In this document: one piece after another, positions 17,418 through 43,589 of the stretch
How the letters are laid out: each line of letters opens with the position of its first letter
How positions within the stretch are numbered: position 1 is the stretch's first letter
NCBI GenBank assembly: GCA_964035545.1
Contig: OZ037772.1
Location: 9,151,150-9,211,149, forward strand
Length of the DNA: 60,000 nucleotides
Direction: 5' to 3'
Source: Bugula neritina
Lineage: Eukaryota > Bryozoa > Gymnolaemata > Cheilostomatida > Bugulidae
Made by a program: the position numbers and the translations under genes
The notes under the pieces: model-generated
What the model saw: the letters and a program-made list of their open reading frames with translations, nothing else
Databases searched by the model: none
Told to the model about the DNA's origin: nothing

Positions 17418-20400
17418 TCACTGGTTCAGGTATTTTGGTCCCATTATTACCTAAACAACATTATTACATAAACTATATTATCGTCCCCAACATGCATCTA
17501 TGCACATAGTATATTATTTATAATATAAGAAATATTGCAAAACAGTTTTACAAAACTACTTATTTATTTAAAATTACTTGCATATCTAAAACCAAATGTA
17601 AATAAACTACACCAGTACTAAGAAATTAAAAACTTGCAAATTCTATAAGAACTCACTTTTCATCTCCAATTTATTAGCATATGATTATTTATATAGTTCT
17701 AATATCTACTGATAATTGCTTTAAAAAGAAATGAAATATATGACCTATATATATGTATAAACAAAATATATATTGGATATTAGATATTTGAGTGTTTTAT
17801 AGGGAATGAGTCACACAGCGATGACACACTAGTTTGTAAAGGTGAGTTCACTTGAGTAAAATTTAGCAAAAATTCCGTAACTTATCTCAATCAAAGGAAT
17901 AAACTTTACTCTCTAACATTATACATCACTATAATATAATTATATAAATACTATAATACAATTACTATATATAGCAGGTATTAGTATTTGTATTGCAGTA
18001 TTTAGTAACACATACATATAGTGTAGTAAAAGCAATTACAGTTTTTGATATCATAATACTATGTTGCAGCATCTAAAATAGCATGATCAGCAGTCAACTA
18101 TACAACATGTAATAAAATTTACGATATCATTTAGTAATAATGATATTCCCTCTCATCTACTATATAGCATCGTATAGCACGTACTATCTATAATGCAACA
18201 TGTGATAACACATGCTTTAGCGTATATAATAGCACAAATAATAGTAGCATGGCACTTACATATTAGTATAATATATTAACATATAGGTGTAATAGCTAGC
18301 ATTTATGGTAGCATTTACATTGTCACATGTTAGCACAAATAATAGCATGTATAGTTATAACATTCACATTATTATATACATATATCATAGCAAAGACCTT
18401 AGCATATATAGTAGCATTCTATGCATCCTACATTCTATACATTAATAGCAGACTAAAGCATTAATATAATATCCTTACCAGCTCAGGCTTGTTACGATCA
18501 GAATACTGCCACAAAAAGGAAACAGCTTCATTGGCTGACGGTGGACCCAGCACATTGGCCGGGATCTCTTTATGGTTGTTGACATATATCACAGGCTCCT
18601 CTTGTATACCTGCATGACAGAAAAAAGAAGACAACTACCAACACGACCACAGAGAAACATATATAATATTATATTATATTTATTTTAATATATAATATCT
18701 TATTATGATATACTATAAAACTTACCATTGTTTAATAAAAATGTTGTTCTCTGCCTGATAGGTTGTGTAGAATCATATTTTACTAAAAGTTTAACGTTCC
18801 ATTCAGCAGAGCGTAAAATTTCATAATCTTCTACAAGAAACATGAAACAATTAAGATAAAACAGAAATATCTATTACATGTTAGATGGTTGTGAGGATGA
18901 TAAATACGAAAATATATAATTTAATATGTGCAAACATGTTAAATTATAGCAAACAACTGACAACAATTGAATTAGTTAAATTTGATAGCCTATAATAAGA
19001 GAAAAGTTTATGAAACATTGGATTTGGGGTTTGGTTTCAATACTATCAGTGAGATTTCAAACTATCTGTAAAGACGTTTATGAAGTTACTTAGAGTAGAA
19101 CAACCATCTACAGTTTTATCTATTTTATAAACACAAACTGCATGTATATATAGAGCTTTATTTTTATCTATAATGTATTCATTTTAAACTAATGCATTTA
19201 GATGAGTTAAACTATATTATTTAAGTAATTATATGTTCGTGCATGTATGGTCTAAATTAATTTATAAAGTAACTCATTTAGTCAACTGCTATTAAAGTAA
19301 AATAATAAAGTAAAATAATTTAGTTTATGATTTAAATGTTTCATAAATAAATTTATGAATCTAAATTTCTATTCATATTTAGTTTATGATTTAAATGTTT
19401 CATAAATAAATTTATGAATCTAAATTTCTATTCATATACAAATTAGAAAAGTGTCTGACTACTTTCATTGTACCTTTATGCTTTATGCAGTTCAATTTAT
19501 GATACCAATATTTCTATCGACTAAAATTAACAAGTTATTGAAGTGCCAACTGTTAAAAAAGCTATTTTTGTTTTAATGAGGCACAGCCAGTGCTAACTAA
19601 AAGGCCTCTGGCACTTGGCTGTGCTGTAGAAAGCTTTTCGTAGTACGTTTTATTATAGCTAAAGTAGCTTAGCAAAGTAGCGCTATAATTTCACTACAAC
19701 TTTAGTGGTCAAAGTAAGAAGTTACCTGAGTTTGAAGACTTGAGTGCCAGCCAGGTTATGAACTCATAGTCTACGTTGATCAGTGACATCGGCTCTTCGG
19801 CAACTTTCTCTGGCAGGCAGCGACAGTTTTCTCCAAAAATTCTGTGTAAATTCAGTCTCTCACACAGCCGCTGCCAAAATGTCGCTTTTGATAACAAAAG
19901 ATTGTAGCAGTTTGTAGGAAAAATAGCATCTGGCTCGTCAATCATTTCCAGATAAAGAAGTCGTTCTGGTGACGGCCCTTCTATATTCAAAACCTGTCAA
20001 ATAAAATTTGAAAGAAATTTTCAATTTAAAGTGCCTTATACTTTCTAAAACATATTTTTGAGTGAAAATTTTAGGTTATTAAGTGGAAATAAGTGGAATT
20101 GTACTTTTACAACAAATGGCATAGTAGCCTAAGATCCTTTAAATGACAGTGTGAAGCGTTGTAGCTCTGAAGAAAGAAAAAATAAAACACACAAGCATCA
20201 TACACTTCATGGTCATATATAATATAACCTAAACAGTTTCATCTGCCCCACTGACATTCAACAGATAAATTCACTCAAATTTTGACCACCCACTCAACAT
20301 TAAATTACCAACTCAACATTGAGCCATTAATGCACCCACTCAACCTTGGACAACCCACTCGATATTTTACGACTCACTATGCAGCTAATGAACCACTCAC

Positions 20401-22601
20401 CCATTATTTGACCACCCGCTATGCAGTAGACCACCCACATATACTGTGGATCACACACTATACAGTGGACCACCTACTATACTGTGGACCACCTACTATA
20501 CAGTGAACCACCGAGACTAAGTATTGGACCACCCACATATACTGTGGACCACCCACATATACTTTGGGCCACCCACATATACTGTGGACCACCCACATAT
20601 ACTTTGGGCCACCCACATATGCTGTGGACCACCTACTATACAGAGGACCACCCACTCTACAGAGGACCACCCACTCCACAGAGGACCACCAATGCTCCAC
20701 AGAGTACCAGTTACAAAATGTCAAACTTACAGAATGTATGTCATACCACGGATAATCAGCACCAGTTGAGTCGTTCAAAATTAGCTGCTGAGCTAAAAAT
20801 TATTCAAATGCAATGTTGAACTTTTATATAACTATAATATACATATACAATACTTATCTTGCTGGAAACTAAGAATTTATAACATAAATAAATGTTTTTT
20901 TTTCTAAAAGTTAGTGTTACTGTTATTGCTCACGTCCTTCCAACAAATCAATTTTTCCTGTTAAACGACCAGCTTTTCCATAATGACTAGAAAAGTTGCA
21001 TTTTTTCACTGCTTGAATGTACCCCACTCGCACAGTCTCTCCAACTGCTACCGGTGGTAGCTCAACTCTTGCCGTTGACCTATAAACATTGAATTAAAAT
21101 ACATTTTGCCAGTTATCATTGCCATCAGATTAGGTAACATTTTTCAGTAGATGAACTTATGTAGCTTTGTTTACGTATGAATAAAATATTTTATAACATA
21201 ATAATAATAGTTATTTATAGGTATTTAATAAAATTTATGATTTAATAAAAAGTTTTGAGCTCAAAGTTATTTCTATATATAGACTAATAGACTTGCTCAT
21301 GTGGTTTGTATATCCTGACAAAGCCTATATTATTATTAATGCCAAATAGATTTTCAAATTATAAGTGCTGCATAGCAATTGCATGAATTTTGGTACATTG
21401 CCAAAAATTAGCAAAATCAAGCATTACTTATACGGAGCACATACTCTGATACAAGAAAAAAAACTATGTGGATTTTTCAGTGTATAATAATGTGTATAAT
21501 AATGTGTATAATAATGTGTATAATAATGATTATTAATTTATATTTATCTAGCACCTTCATCAAAAATACTTGACTTAAAAATTGAATACTTACAAAGAAA
21601 AGCCTTAAAACTGAAAATAAATCTTAATAAAATATTTAAATGACTTGTTGTTGAAAGCAAAACAAGTAAAAGGTTTTTAAAAACTTCTTTCAAAAACTCA
21701 CATGAAAAGTGTAAGCTCAGCCTTCAGTTTATTTCTATCTTCATACTCAATGAAAAAAGCAGGGTAGTTGACTTGAGAAGCCGTGAACCCTTTGACCTCT
21801 ACTGGTTGATAGAGGTAACAGGAAGTGGTTAGACATCTTCTACTGTCAAATAATAACAAATACACTTTAGTCTCGCAGTTGATATTCTAAACTTTCTGTC
21901 TAACTAATATTGACAGAACCACAAACTTGACTCGCCAAATCTTTTACAGGAATTTTGAACTTTAAAAAAGTGTAATATTTTTCAACAGTTTGCTTCAAGT
22001 ATTCTTCTTATATAATTAGTTATTATTCATGGAAATTTTTTTTTCCTTCTAGCAGGCTACCTTGAGTCTCTTCAAAGATTACTCTGTAATATTATAGCAT
22101 TCAAGTATATGAAACTGTTGGATAAGATTAAACACCCTACTACTCATTCCCATTCAAAAAGCATTAAAAGAATGTCAGCTTTTTACGACAGCTTGAAATA
22201 AATTCAAATCAAACTTTCTTCCATTTCTTGGCTAGATTTTTTTCCCACTTTTTTCTCACGTGCAGGCAAAAAAATATATATTTATACATATATAGGTTCA
22301 CAAGCACTTAAAAAATAACATTTCTCATTATATAGTTAATAATATTATATGAATCAATGACAAAATAACTTTTGAATTGTTTTAATTACACACAATTATA
22401 ACACTAAAGCATTATTCTTTGTTGAATAGCTTTTTAAAACCCAACGAACCTGTCTCCTATTTGATTTAATGAAATAAAATGCTGACTTGTGGAGGTGATG
22501 TGGTGATAGCTTGCAGTGACACAGCTTACAGGTGCTCTCCTTTCATAGCTGCTGAGCCTGCAGCTGCTTCTGACAACTGCTTGAACCAATATAGACCTCA
22601 T
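17418..22601 (-). CDS. FAM78-like gene D, eight exons (345 aa)
   Basis: Exons: 22601-22450, 21842-21702, 21079-20934, 20792-20731, 19993-19726, 18830-18726, 18609-18479, 17450-17418 (TGA at 17420-17418). The exon lengths 146, 62, 268 and 105 are the same as those of neighbour C, with which it converges tail to tail, so C and D look like a sister pair. Landmarks: VRVGYIQAVKKC (W replaced by V) near residues 114-125, LNDSTGADYPWYD, GPSPERLLY to FITWLALKS in exon 5, LRSAEW in exon 6, GPPSANEA in exon 7, VIMGPK in exon 8. The first exon starts MRSILVQAVVRSSCRLSSYE, Arg/Ser-rich and without acidic residues until position 20, a classical-looking mitochondrial presequence (inference). A 20-bp minisatellite fills intron 4 right up to the donor of exon 4. 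Function unknown. Confidence 0.86.
19319..19437. repeat. Two-copy 59-bp tandem duplication
   Basis: TTAGTTTATGATTTAAATGT to TTCTATTCATA is repeated once with virtually no change, in intron 5 of gene D. Confidence 0.85.
20391..20700. repeat. 20-bp minisatellite in gene D intron 4
   Basis: Unit CCACCCACATATACTGTGGA with ACTTTGGG, CTATACAG and CTCCACAGAGGA variants. Looser C/A-rich units extend to about 20280. The array ends about 30 bp from the donor of exon 4. Confidence 0.9.
21476..21527. repeat. 12-bp tandem repeat
   Basis: About four units of GTGTATAATAAT in gene D intron 2. Confidence 0.85.
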
Positions 22602-23177
22602 TGGGCCACTTAACTGATTTTAATTATGATTTTTTATCTTGAAATAACAAAGTCGGGAATTCTTATTTCATTTGCTAATTTTTTGTGATACCTGATCACA
22701 TTACAAGTTATAGTATTTTTAGGAAATATACTATATATTTATTATATTATTATTTTTAGAAATATGAATAATATTTGCAATATCTTATGTTAAATAGTTT
22801 TATAACATAGCAGCAAATTATTAAAATAGTTCTTATAACATTAGTGCATTAACATACAAATGTTATACATTTTAGAATATTTTATTATTTCTGACCATAT
22901 GCGTGAGAGCCATCAGTTTATTTTGAGGGATTATTTTTTGTTGACTAACTTGTTAAAATATTTTTTATTCTTAAAACTTTATGACCAAAATTTTAGCTAT
23001 AATATTTCAATTTTTAAGAATGTTTTCACAATAATATTATTTTATATTTGACTTCTTTTGTTTTCTTTGATGAAAAAACACATGAAAAACGATTATACAA
23101 GCATATACAATTTACAATATACAGATCATTCAAATGTGTCAAATAAAATAAACATAAAGTTGGTTTTTTGACTCAAG
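22602..23177. other. Intergenic region between genes D and E
   Basis: Short AT-rich spacer between two head-to-tail minus-strand genes. It should hold the promoter and 5' UTR of D. No gene or repeat seen. Confidence 0.6.
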
Positions 23178-29996
<6,819 letters not shown>

Positions 29997-31201
29997 CAAA
30001 ACTCAAAGTGAAATATTTTACTATAGCAACAGTTTCTTTGTATTGTTTCTATCTTAAATACTTTTATAGTGAAACAATGAAAATATTTTAAATTGTTCTA
30101 AGCGAGAAGAATAAAAAAAAATATGATTATTAAAATATATTATTTTGAAAAATTAGATGTTGTCTCTAAAAAGTTGATTTAACAATAATAATATAAAAGA
30201 GATGAGGAATTATAAGGCCACCAGTCTTTAATCCAAGTATTACACTAAGTGACTTGTGATGTAAACATGTTGAATATTAAGAAAAAAGCTCTATATACAA
30301 GCAGTCCAAAGTTAGCAACAGAACTCAACAAAACACTATAGTGTTTTGTTGGGTTCTGTTGCTAACTACCTCCTTATACTAGCTTATTTATTGATAAGTA
30401 AAAAATAACTGCTGGGAAGTATGCTTGATGCAGTCTAGCTTCAGTTTTTTTTTATAAAAGCTGAAGGTGGCATGGGATGCTTTCTTTCTAAAAAAAACAT
30501 TTATTTATGCAAACTAAGTCAATATTGTTAATCGTTTAATTATAGGATAAATTTGTTGTTTTTTTTATTAATTATTATTCAGTTTTTTGTAATTTTATTG
30601 ACTATAGTTATAATAAAAAATTTAAAGCTGCCTTCTGATGTTTGTTACATACCTATAATAATTAAATTAAATTAAATTAATTAAGCAGTGATTGATACAC
30701 AAGCAAGTCATTTTACTAAAGAAAGTTTATAATTTAGTACACATTAAATATTTCTATCTAGTTTTAGTTATCTTATATATGTATATTCAATTTCTTGCAT
30801 AAAACTGATAGAATGATAATAAATACAGCTGAATATACATCTAAGGCTATTTCTCATTTTGTTTGACTTTCCATATATGTTTTTTTTTATTTTTTTAGTC
30901 AAGTTATTTGTGCTGGAAAAATCTTTGCAGTTCACACATTATAATTTGTGTGTAGGCTTGAGTGGGATTTCGTGTGATTTTACAATATTTTAATCTATAA
31001 TAATTTATAATTTGGTCATTTTAGTGTATTTCTCAATTTAATTGCAATAAAATTATTGACATACTTTAAATGCCATAAATAACACAAAATATATTGTAAT
31101 TAAATTAATATAATTATATAATAATGTAGTGTAATAATTAGAATAATTAGTTTAATGCAAAACTATTTTTATTTATTTTTAGTATAGATAAATTATTCAA
31201 G
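29997..31201. other. Divergent intergenic region, genes E and F
   Basis: AT-rich 1.2-kb region that should hold both promoters. It contains the 58-bp palindrome at 30310-30367. No gene recognised. Confidence 0.6.
30310..30367. repeat. 58-bp palindrome between genes E and F
   Basis: Centred on CACTATAGTG at 30338/30339. Each 29-bp arm starts AGTTAGCAACAGAACTC, with a single A/G mismatch that would be a G-U pair in RNA. No loop sequence. Confidence 0.93.
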
Positions 31202-38085
<6,884 letters not shown>

Positions 38086-38679
38086 ACTAAACACCCTTAA
38101 TATATTTATAAGAAAAGCTATACGCACCACAGAGTTGGTATCAACAACCTGCTAAACCCTGGGATGACTATTATATTTGATTGAACACTATAACCGGTTG
38201 TGAATAAGTTCATGTGATGTAAAATTTTAAAGTAATATATAAAGTTTGAGTTGTCTTTCCTTGTAAAGCAACTGATCTATACAGAGTACATATTATATAG
38301 TAACAATTAATTGGCAATATATTGCTGAAACAGCAAAACAATGCTTAATATGAAATAGTGTAAACATAGTGTTTCCATTACATACAAGTAATAACAAAGA
38401 ATATGTAATTTTTATAAGAAAACAGTTATTGAGTAATTTTTACTTAGAGATGTACATCTAATATTGCAATATTGAATGTGATGTAATGGAGATTTCTTTT
38501 CAGTATACTACATACACTGTGTGTGTGTGCGCGTGTTCGTGTGCGTGTGCGTGTGTGTGTGCGTGTGCGTGTGTGTGTGTGTTTTCGTGTGCGTGTGCGT
38601 GTGCGTGCGTGTGCGTGTGAGTGTGCGTGTGAGTGTGCGTGTGAGTGTGCGTGTGAGTGTGCGTGTGTGTGTGCGTGCG

Positions 38680-38720
<41 letters not shown>

Positions 38721-40666
38721 GTGCGTGTGCGAGTGTGTGTGTGAGTGTGTCTGTGTGTGTGTGCGTGTGTGCGTGCGTGTGTGCGTGTGTGAGTGTGTGT
38801 GTGAGTGTGTGTGTGTTGGTGTGTGTGTGTGCGTGTGTGAGTGCGTGAGTGCGTGTGTGTGTGTGTGTTTTCGGATTTGTTTGAGTGATTAGTTTCATTT
38901 ATAAAAATTAACATCACATGAACAGCTCAGGAAGACTACAACTGTAAACTCACTCACAGGAATTAGCATTTCTTTTCAAAACTTGTATAACCATCAATGG
39001 TAGGATACAGAGTCCAGAGCAGAAATGGTTTGCAAGCAAACATCTCACTAGTTATATGATACATGGAATGGCTGATGCATAAAACACAGCATTCATTATA
39101 ATTTCATTCTAAACTGAACTCTATCAGCTCGTATGTAAGATTCGTTCATGAAATATTGATTGACAGAAATCGAAGTTAGTTTCTTACAGGAAATTAAAAC
39201 AGTTTCAAAGGTTTTCAATTCGATAGGGTATAGACATTCGGCAGCATTATGTAATTATGTTGCGTTTAGAATAAAGTAGAGAAAAGTGAATACACTTTTT
39301 GAGTGGTTTGAAATAAAGGTGAGCATAGACTATAAACAAAGCTGAGGCCAGGAAACTTAGTTTTAAAGATGTTAATTATATTTTCTAGTTTTTAACATGA
39401 GATATTTCCAGCAATCAGAGAAATAAAACCAACATGATGTGTCTATAGATTTTTATTGCAAATACATCCTTAGTGAAGTATCTTCACTTTAAAATCACTA
39501 ACATTAAATGTCAAAGTCTTGAAATAATGTTTTATTGATTGCCATTTAAAACCTTAAGTTGAAAACCCTAATGCAAGTTATTTTAGCAATTTTAGTCAAT
39601 CTATATGAAATAATGCCAAATAATATAGTTATACTGTTTAGGTAGTGATGTTGAAAAAAACATTACATAAATAATATAAAACATTTATACGAACTGTTGC
39701 AATTCCATTTTTAGGTTTTGTATTGTTCAAGTTTTAAAATATATTTATTTGCATTCATTTTGCAGGTATTGTTTTTTAGAAATATCTAATATTATACAAC
39801 TTGCTTGGCTTCAGTCTATGAATTAAATTTTTGGGAAAAATGTGCAAATGCAAATCTTTCTATATGAATTACAGTTGGTCTATATATAAAACCTGTAATG
39901 CAGTTTGTATATTTACATGTGTGCATGTGTGCATATGTGCAAGTGTGCATATGTGTGTTGCCATATGCGAGTGTACAAGTGTGCGAGAGTGTGAGTGTTC
40001 TAATGTGTGTGTATGTAGAAATTTTACTACTAAAGCTGCAACACAAACAAATTATCTTATTTAGCTCTGATAATATTTACAGATAGTTTGGTCTTGATGT
40101 TGATTTTTTGCAAACGAATACAATTGCTCATTTAACAAAAAAATTAAAATTATATCTTAGAATTTTTAAATATATCTAAAATAATAAAAAGCTTTTTTGA
40201 AAATCTAAATTTTTTATTAGACAACATTAAATAATTATTAAGCCTAATTTAAAACAAAGTTTGCAAATTTTTGCAGAAAAAAAACAAAAATGTACAATAC
40301 AGATAGATGCATGGTTATTAAGACATTTGGCTGAATTTACTGTAGCTGCGTTTTATAATATTAATTTTACTATTTTATCCGAACACCGTAATTGCGTATG
40401 CAAGAGATATACAATAGCTCATACAAGATTAAAACGCCTGCCACTGCTTAAAGACTTTGAAAAATGACTTCAAACAAGAAAATAAACCTGTGTTTCTATT
40501 ATAGTGCACACAGCTCCTTTATTCCCAGCTATGCTACGATTACTAATATATGACAAACTATTTAAATATTTGACAATTGAAATATTAAAGCCACTAAACT
40601 GATATATGAGTCCAAATAAACAAAACTAGAAGACTGTAGCATCAAAAACGGGCGGCAAAACGATCA
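38086..40666. other. Convergent intergenic region, gene F and PAN/F5-8C gene
   Basis: 2.6 kb with no supported gene. It holds a GT tract at 38519-38870 and a looser TGTGCA/GTGT run at 39910-40010. Small frames here, such as one at 40261-40467, lack recognisable domains. Confidence 0.65.
38519..38870. repeat. GT microsatellite with CG and AG interruptions
   Basis: About 350 bp of (GT)n mixed with GCGT and GAGT units. A sub-block repeats GTGTGAGTGTGC several times. Confidence 0.95.
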
Positions 40667-42872
40667 TCAAATGCCATGGACTTCGACTTCATAGAGATGT
40701 AAAAAGGTTTTAGCGTTGAACAGAATTTGAACGAAACGGCCTCTGATTGGTTGTTTACAAGTAGCCAGGGTGTAGTACCGGTTAAGAACTCCATCATGGT
40801 AGTAGCACAGGACTTCAGGGTTTGTTCCGGTAAATTCTATCTCTTCTTCTGCCATAGCAACTGTGACCTCAGCATTTAAAGACCTTGTCCATAAGTTATT
40901 TTCGTAGTATTCTATCAAGATAAATTATAAGGTTTATTAATTCATATTTTGACTTGTTCAAGCTTAAAATGTAGTCTGGACTGATGAAGTAATCTACGTA
41001 ATGTATAGACGTGTAATAAACGTTTATTAAAAAAATATGATAGCGTTAATGCTAAACTATAATAACCGTGACTAGAATATCAAATCACTGTCAACACAAG
41101 CAAATTTCAATAACCTTTTTTCAAGTTTAAATTAGTCTTGAAATTATATGAATGCGTAGTAAAGTTATAGAGATTGATTGAAATGCTGTGTCTTCAGCTT
41201 TTTCTATCAACGAATATTCTACAAATGATAGCGAGTAATATTTTATAAGCTGTACGGGATAAACACATGACATAAGAAAATAGATTGCAAAAATTAACTT
41301 TTCAATAAATTTATGTTGGCCAGAAACCTGAGAGCAACTTGAAATTATATGAAAGCAGAGTTGTGTAATCTATTACTACTTTTCAAAAATTAGTAAAGTA
41401 TTGCGTATAGGAACTAATACGTGTTGCAACACTAAATATTCGAATTAGACTATATATAACAATCAAAACTGCAAAGTTTTAGCAAATAAGTGCAGGTCAA
41501 TTAAGCTTTTTAAATGAAAGAAAAGTCTTTTAACGGCATAAAATGTTGAAAAGAAGCATGAAGCATACCAGTCCCTCTGTTAAGGATGTTGACAGCGCGG
41601 ACACAGTAAATATCAACCAGATCCACTCTCCACCAAGGTCTGTGTTCTTTCTGACTGTGTGCCATGGATGTCTCTATCGCAGGCTCATCATAAATACCAT
41701 CAACAGCTTTCGATGCTGAATGTTTGTTTGCGTATTGCATACTGGATAGTTTTGCTGGTTTACCTGCAGATAAAAATATTGAAATAACTTCAAGCAATAT
41801 TTTTTCCTTATTTAGATAGATTTACTTAAAAACATAATCATCTAGTAAGGCCAACACCTGTATTAAATATTATGTTTGTATTTTTACAATTTTCTTATTT
41901 TAACCTATGTAACAAACTAAACACTAGGCATTACAATAAAATATCATCAGTATTTTATAAAGTTATGCATGTGCAATACATGTAGCTGTGTGTTATTATT
42001 AATGTCTTTTATGCGAATAGCATATAGGGAGCAGCCGTGGTCTAGGGGTTAGAGCGTTTGCCTAGTAAACACGAAGGTCATGGGTTCGAGCATAGACAAA
42101 GGCCATTTATGATGTTAGGAAGAGCATCCAGTCATATAATTGCTCCTGTGCCTCATTTAAATAAGTCCTTAGTCCAATTTAACAAAAACCCTTTCTATCA
42201 AGGGTTTCTCACAGGGATAGTGACTATAAACTTGTGTGAGTCTGCGAATAGCATAGGTTAAAAAAGTCATTTCTGACGATTTATTTAGATAATTAATTAT
42301 TTAGATAATTATTGTTAACGATAAAATGTTCTGAATCAAATTGGGTCTGTGAATCATGTATTTTCTAAGCATATATGTATTATATAATTAACCTGCTTAA
42401 AGTACCTCTTGCAAGAAGTTTGTTTGAAGACTTGTTGGCTCTCTGTGAAATGAAGATGTAGTAGTCTTCACTTCTCCCATTCCACCCTGTGAAGAGATGA
42501 GGATTCACACATTGCTTCAGGAAACATCTTTTATTCTGAACATCATAAACCATTCCCAAGCAATTCTCATCTTCTTTACAGTCCAGCAGACATATTCCAA
42601 CAACTTCACTGAATACTGATTCACCTGTCATATAATCTGTGACTGACATGTTCTCTGGTACACTGTATCTTCTGAATCTGTTAGTGTCAGTACTACATTG
42701 TCCGTTGGCAAGTGTCACAAGGTGCAAAAAAACTGAAACGAAAAAAAACAGTTAAAAACATTCAAAAGAACGTATCCAAGCTTGGTTTATAAAGATATAT
42801 GCAATACATTAAGCACCATGAGTGATTCAAACAAAGCGATTGAGACAAACCTATTAGGTATAAGATATGCAT
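40667..42872 (-). CDS. Secreted PAN/apple plus F5/8C (fucolectin-like) domain protein, four exons (262 aa)
   Basis: Exons: 42872-42851, 42732-42406, 41763-41569, 40911-40667 (TGA at 40669-40667), all phase 1. The tiny first exon joins to give a signal peptide, MHILYLIVFLHLVTLANGQC, with likely cleavage after the Gly. Residues about 20-110 form a PAN/apple-like domain with paired cysteines (CLLDCKEDENCLGMVYD, RCFLKQCVNP). Residues about 115-262 form an F5/8 type C / FTP domain: AVDG, RPWWRVDL, YCVRAVNILNR and a closing LYEVEVHG. PAN plus F5/8C proteins are usually extracellular adhesion or carbohydrate-recognition proteins. I do not see the full F-type lectin fucose motif, so sugar binding is unproven. 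A young SINE with target-site duplication lies in intron 2. The gene is unrelated to the FAM78-like genes around it. Confidence 0.82.
42025..42242 (+). mobile_element. tRNA-derived SINE, young copy with 13-bp target-site duplication
   Basis: Full-length plus copy: GGGAGCAGCCGTGGTCTAGG, B box GGGTTCGAGC, GTTAGGAAGAGCATCCAGTC, tail hairpin, end AAACTTGTGTGAG. TGCGAATAGCATA flanks it at 42012-42024 and 42243-42255. In intron 2 of the PAN/F5-8C gene, antisense. Confidence 0.93.
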
Positions 42873-43200
42873 TGTCTTAGAATACCAGTCTTTTTTCCTA
42901 CACTGGTCGCAAAACATAAGCATCTGCTATAGCTACCTGTAAACTATAACTGCAGTTATATGTTCTTTGCATCGATGATCAATAAAAATAATGTTTATTT
43001 TAATTACATTGCAAGCGATGACACCTTTCTGTAGATTTCTTTTCAGTGTTTAAGTTTGATTGTAGCTTTTAATATTTTTAATGAAAGCTTGCCTGAAAGG
43101 GTATAATTTAGTTCATAGAAAATGAAAGTTGCATATGAAAGCTATTGCTACTGTACTTTTAATATTGATTTTTAAACTTCAAATATATCTATGTCTTTTT

Positions 43201-43285
<85 letters not shown>

Positions 43286-43589
43286 TTATATATACATGTA
43301 TATATATATTAAATTTATTATAGTTGTTAGTATCATAATAAAAATTAAAAATGAAATAAAAGAGTAGTGGAGTTCAAGTGTTTCTTAAACAAAGCAATAA
43401 TAAAAGTTTTATAGCATTGTTCACATATTGCAAATCATTCAAACATTAAGAAATACAATAGAATTACATACATTGGCATTTTCGTTTTTTTGTGACAGCT
43501 GTTGTACTATTAAACATTTTTACACAAATTTTAAAAATGAGGCTATTATCAGAATTAGGGCTAGAATAAGTTGCAAAGACTGTTTTACA
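42873..43589. other. Divergent intergenic region, PAN/F5-8C gene and gene H
   Basis: AT-rich region with a TA tract at 43206-43310; it should hold both promoters. Confidence 0.6.
43206..43310. repeat. TA tract
   Basis: About 35 TA units followed by imperfect TATTTATA and CATGTATA units. Confidence 0.95.

Noticed and set aside
20458-20819. Frames with HPHILWTTHIY-type repeats
   Set aside because: Translations of the 20-bp minisatellite; only the short exon 4 of gene D at 20731-20792 is real.
38444-38917. 157-residue His/Thr-rich frame and its antisense partners
   Set aside because: Translations of the GT microsatellite.
40261-40467. 68-residue plus-strand frame with balanced composition
   Set aside because: No recognisable domain, no clear splice partners, no paralogue in the window; left unannotated.
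42028-42110. Possible tRNA gene with A and B boxes
   Set aside because: Boxes are good but no paired acceptor stem is seen and the same head recurs in ten SINE copies with a common tail.
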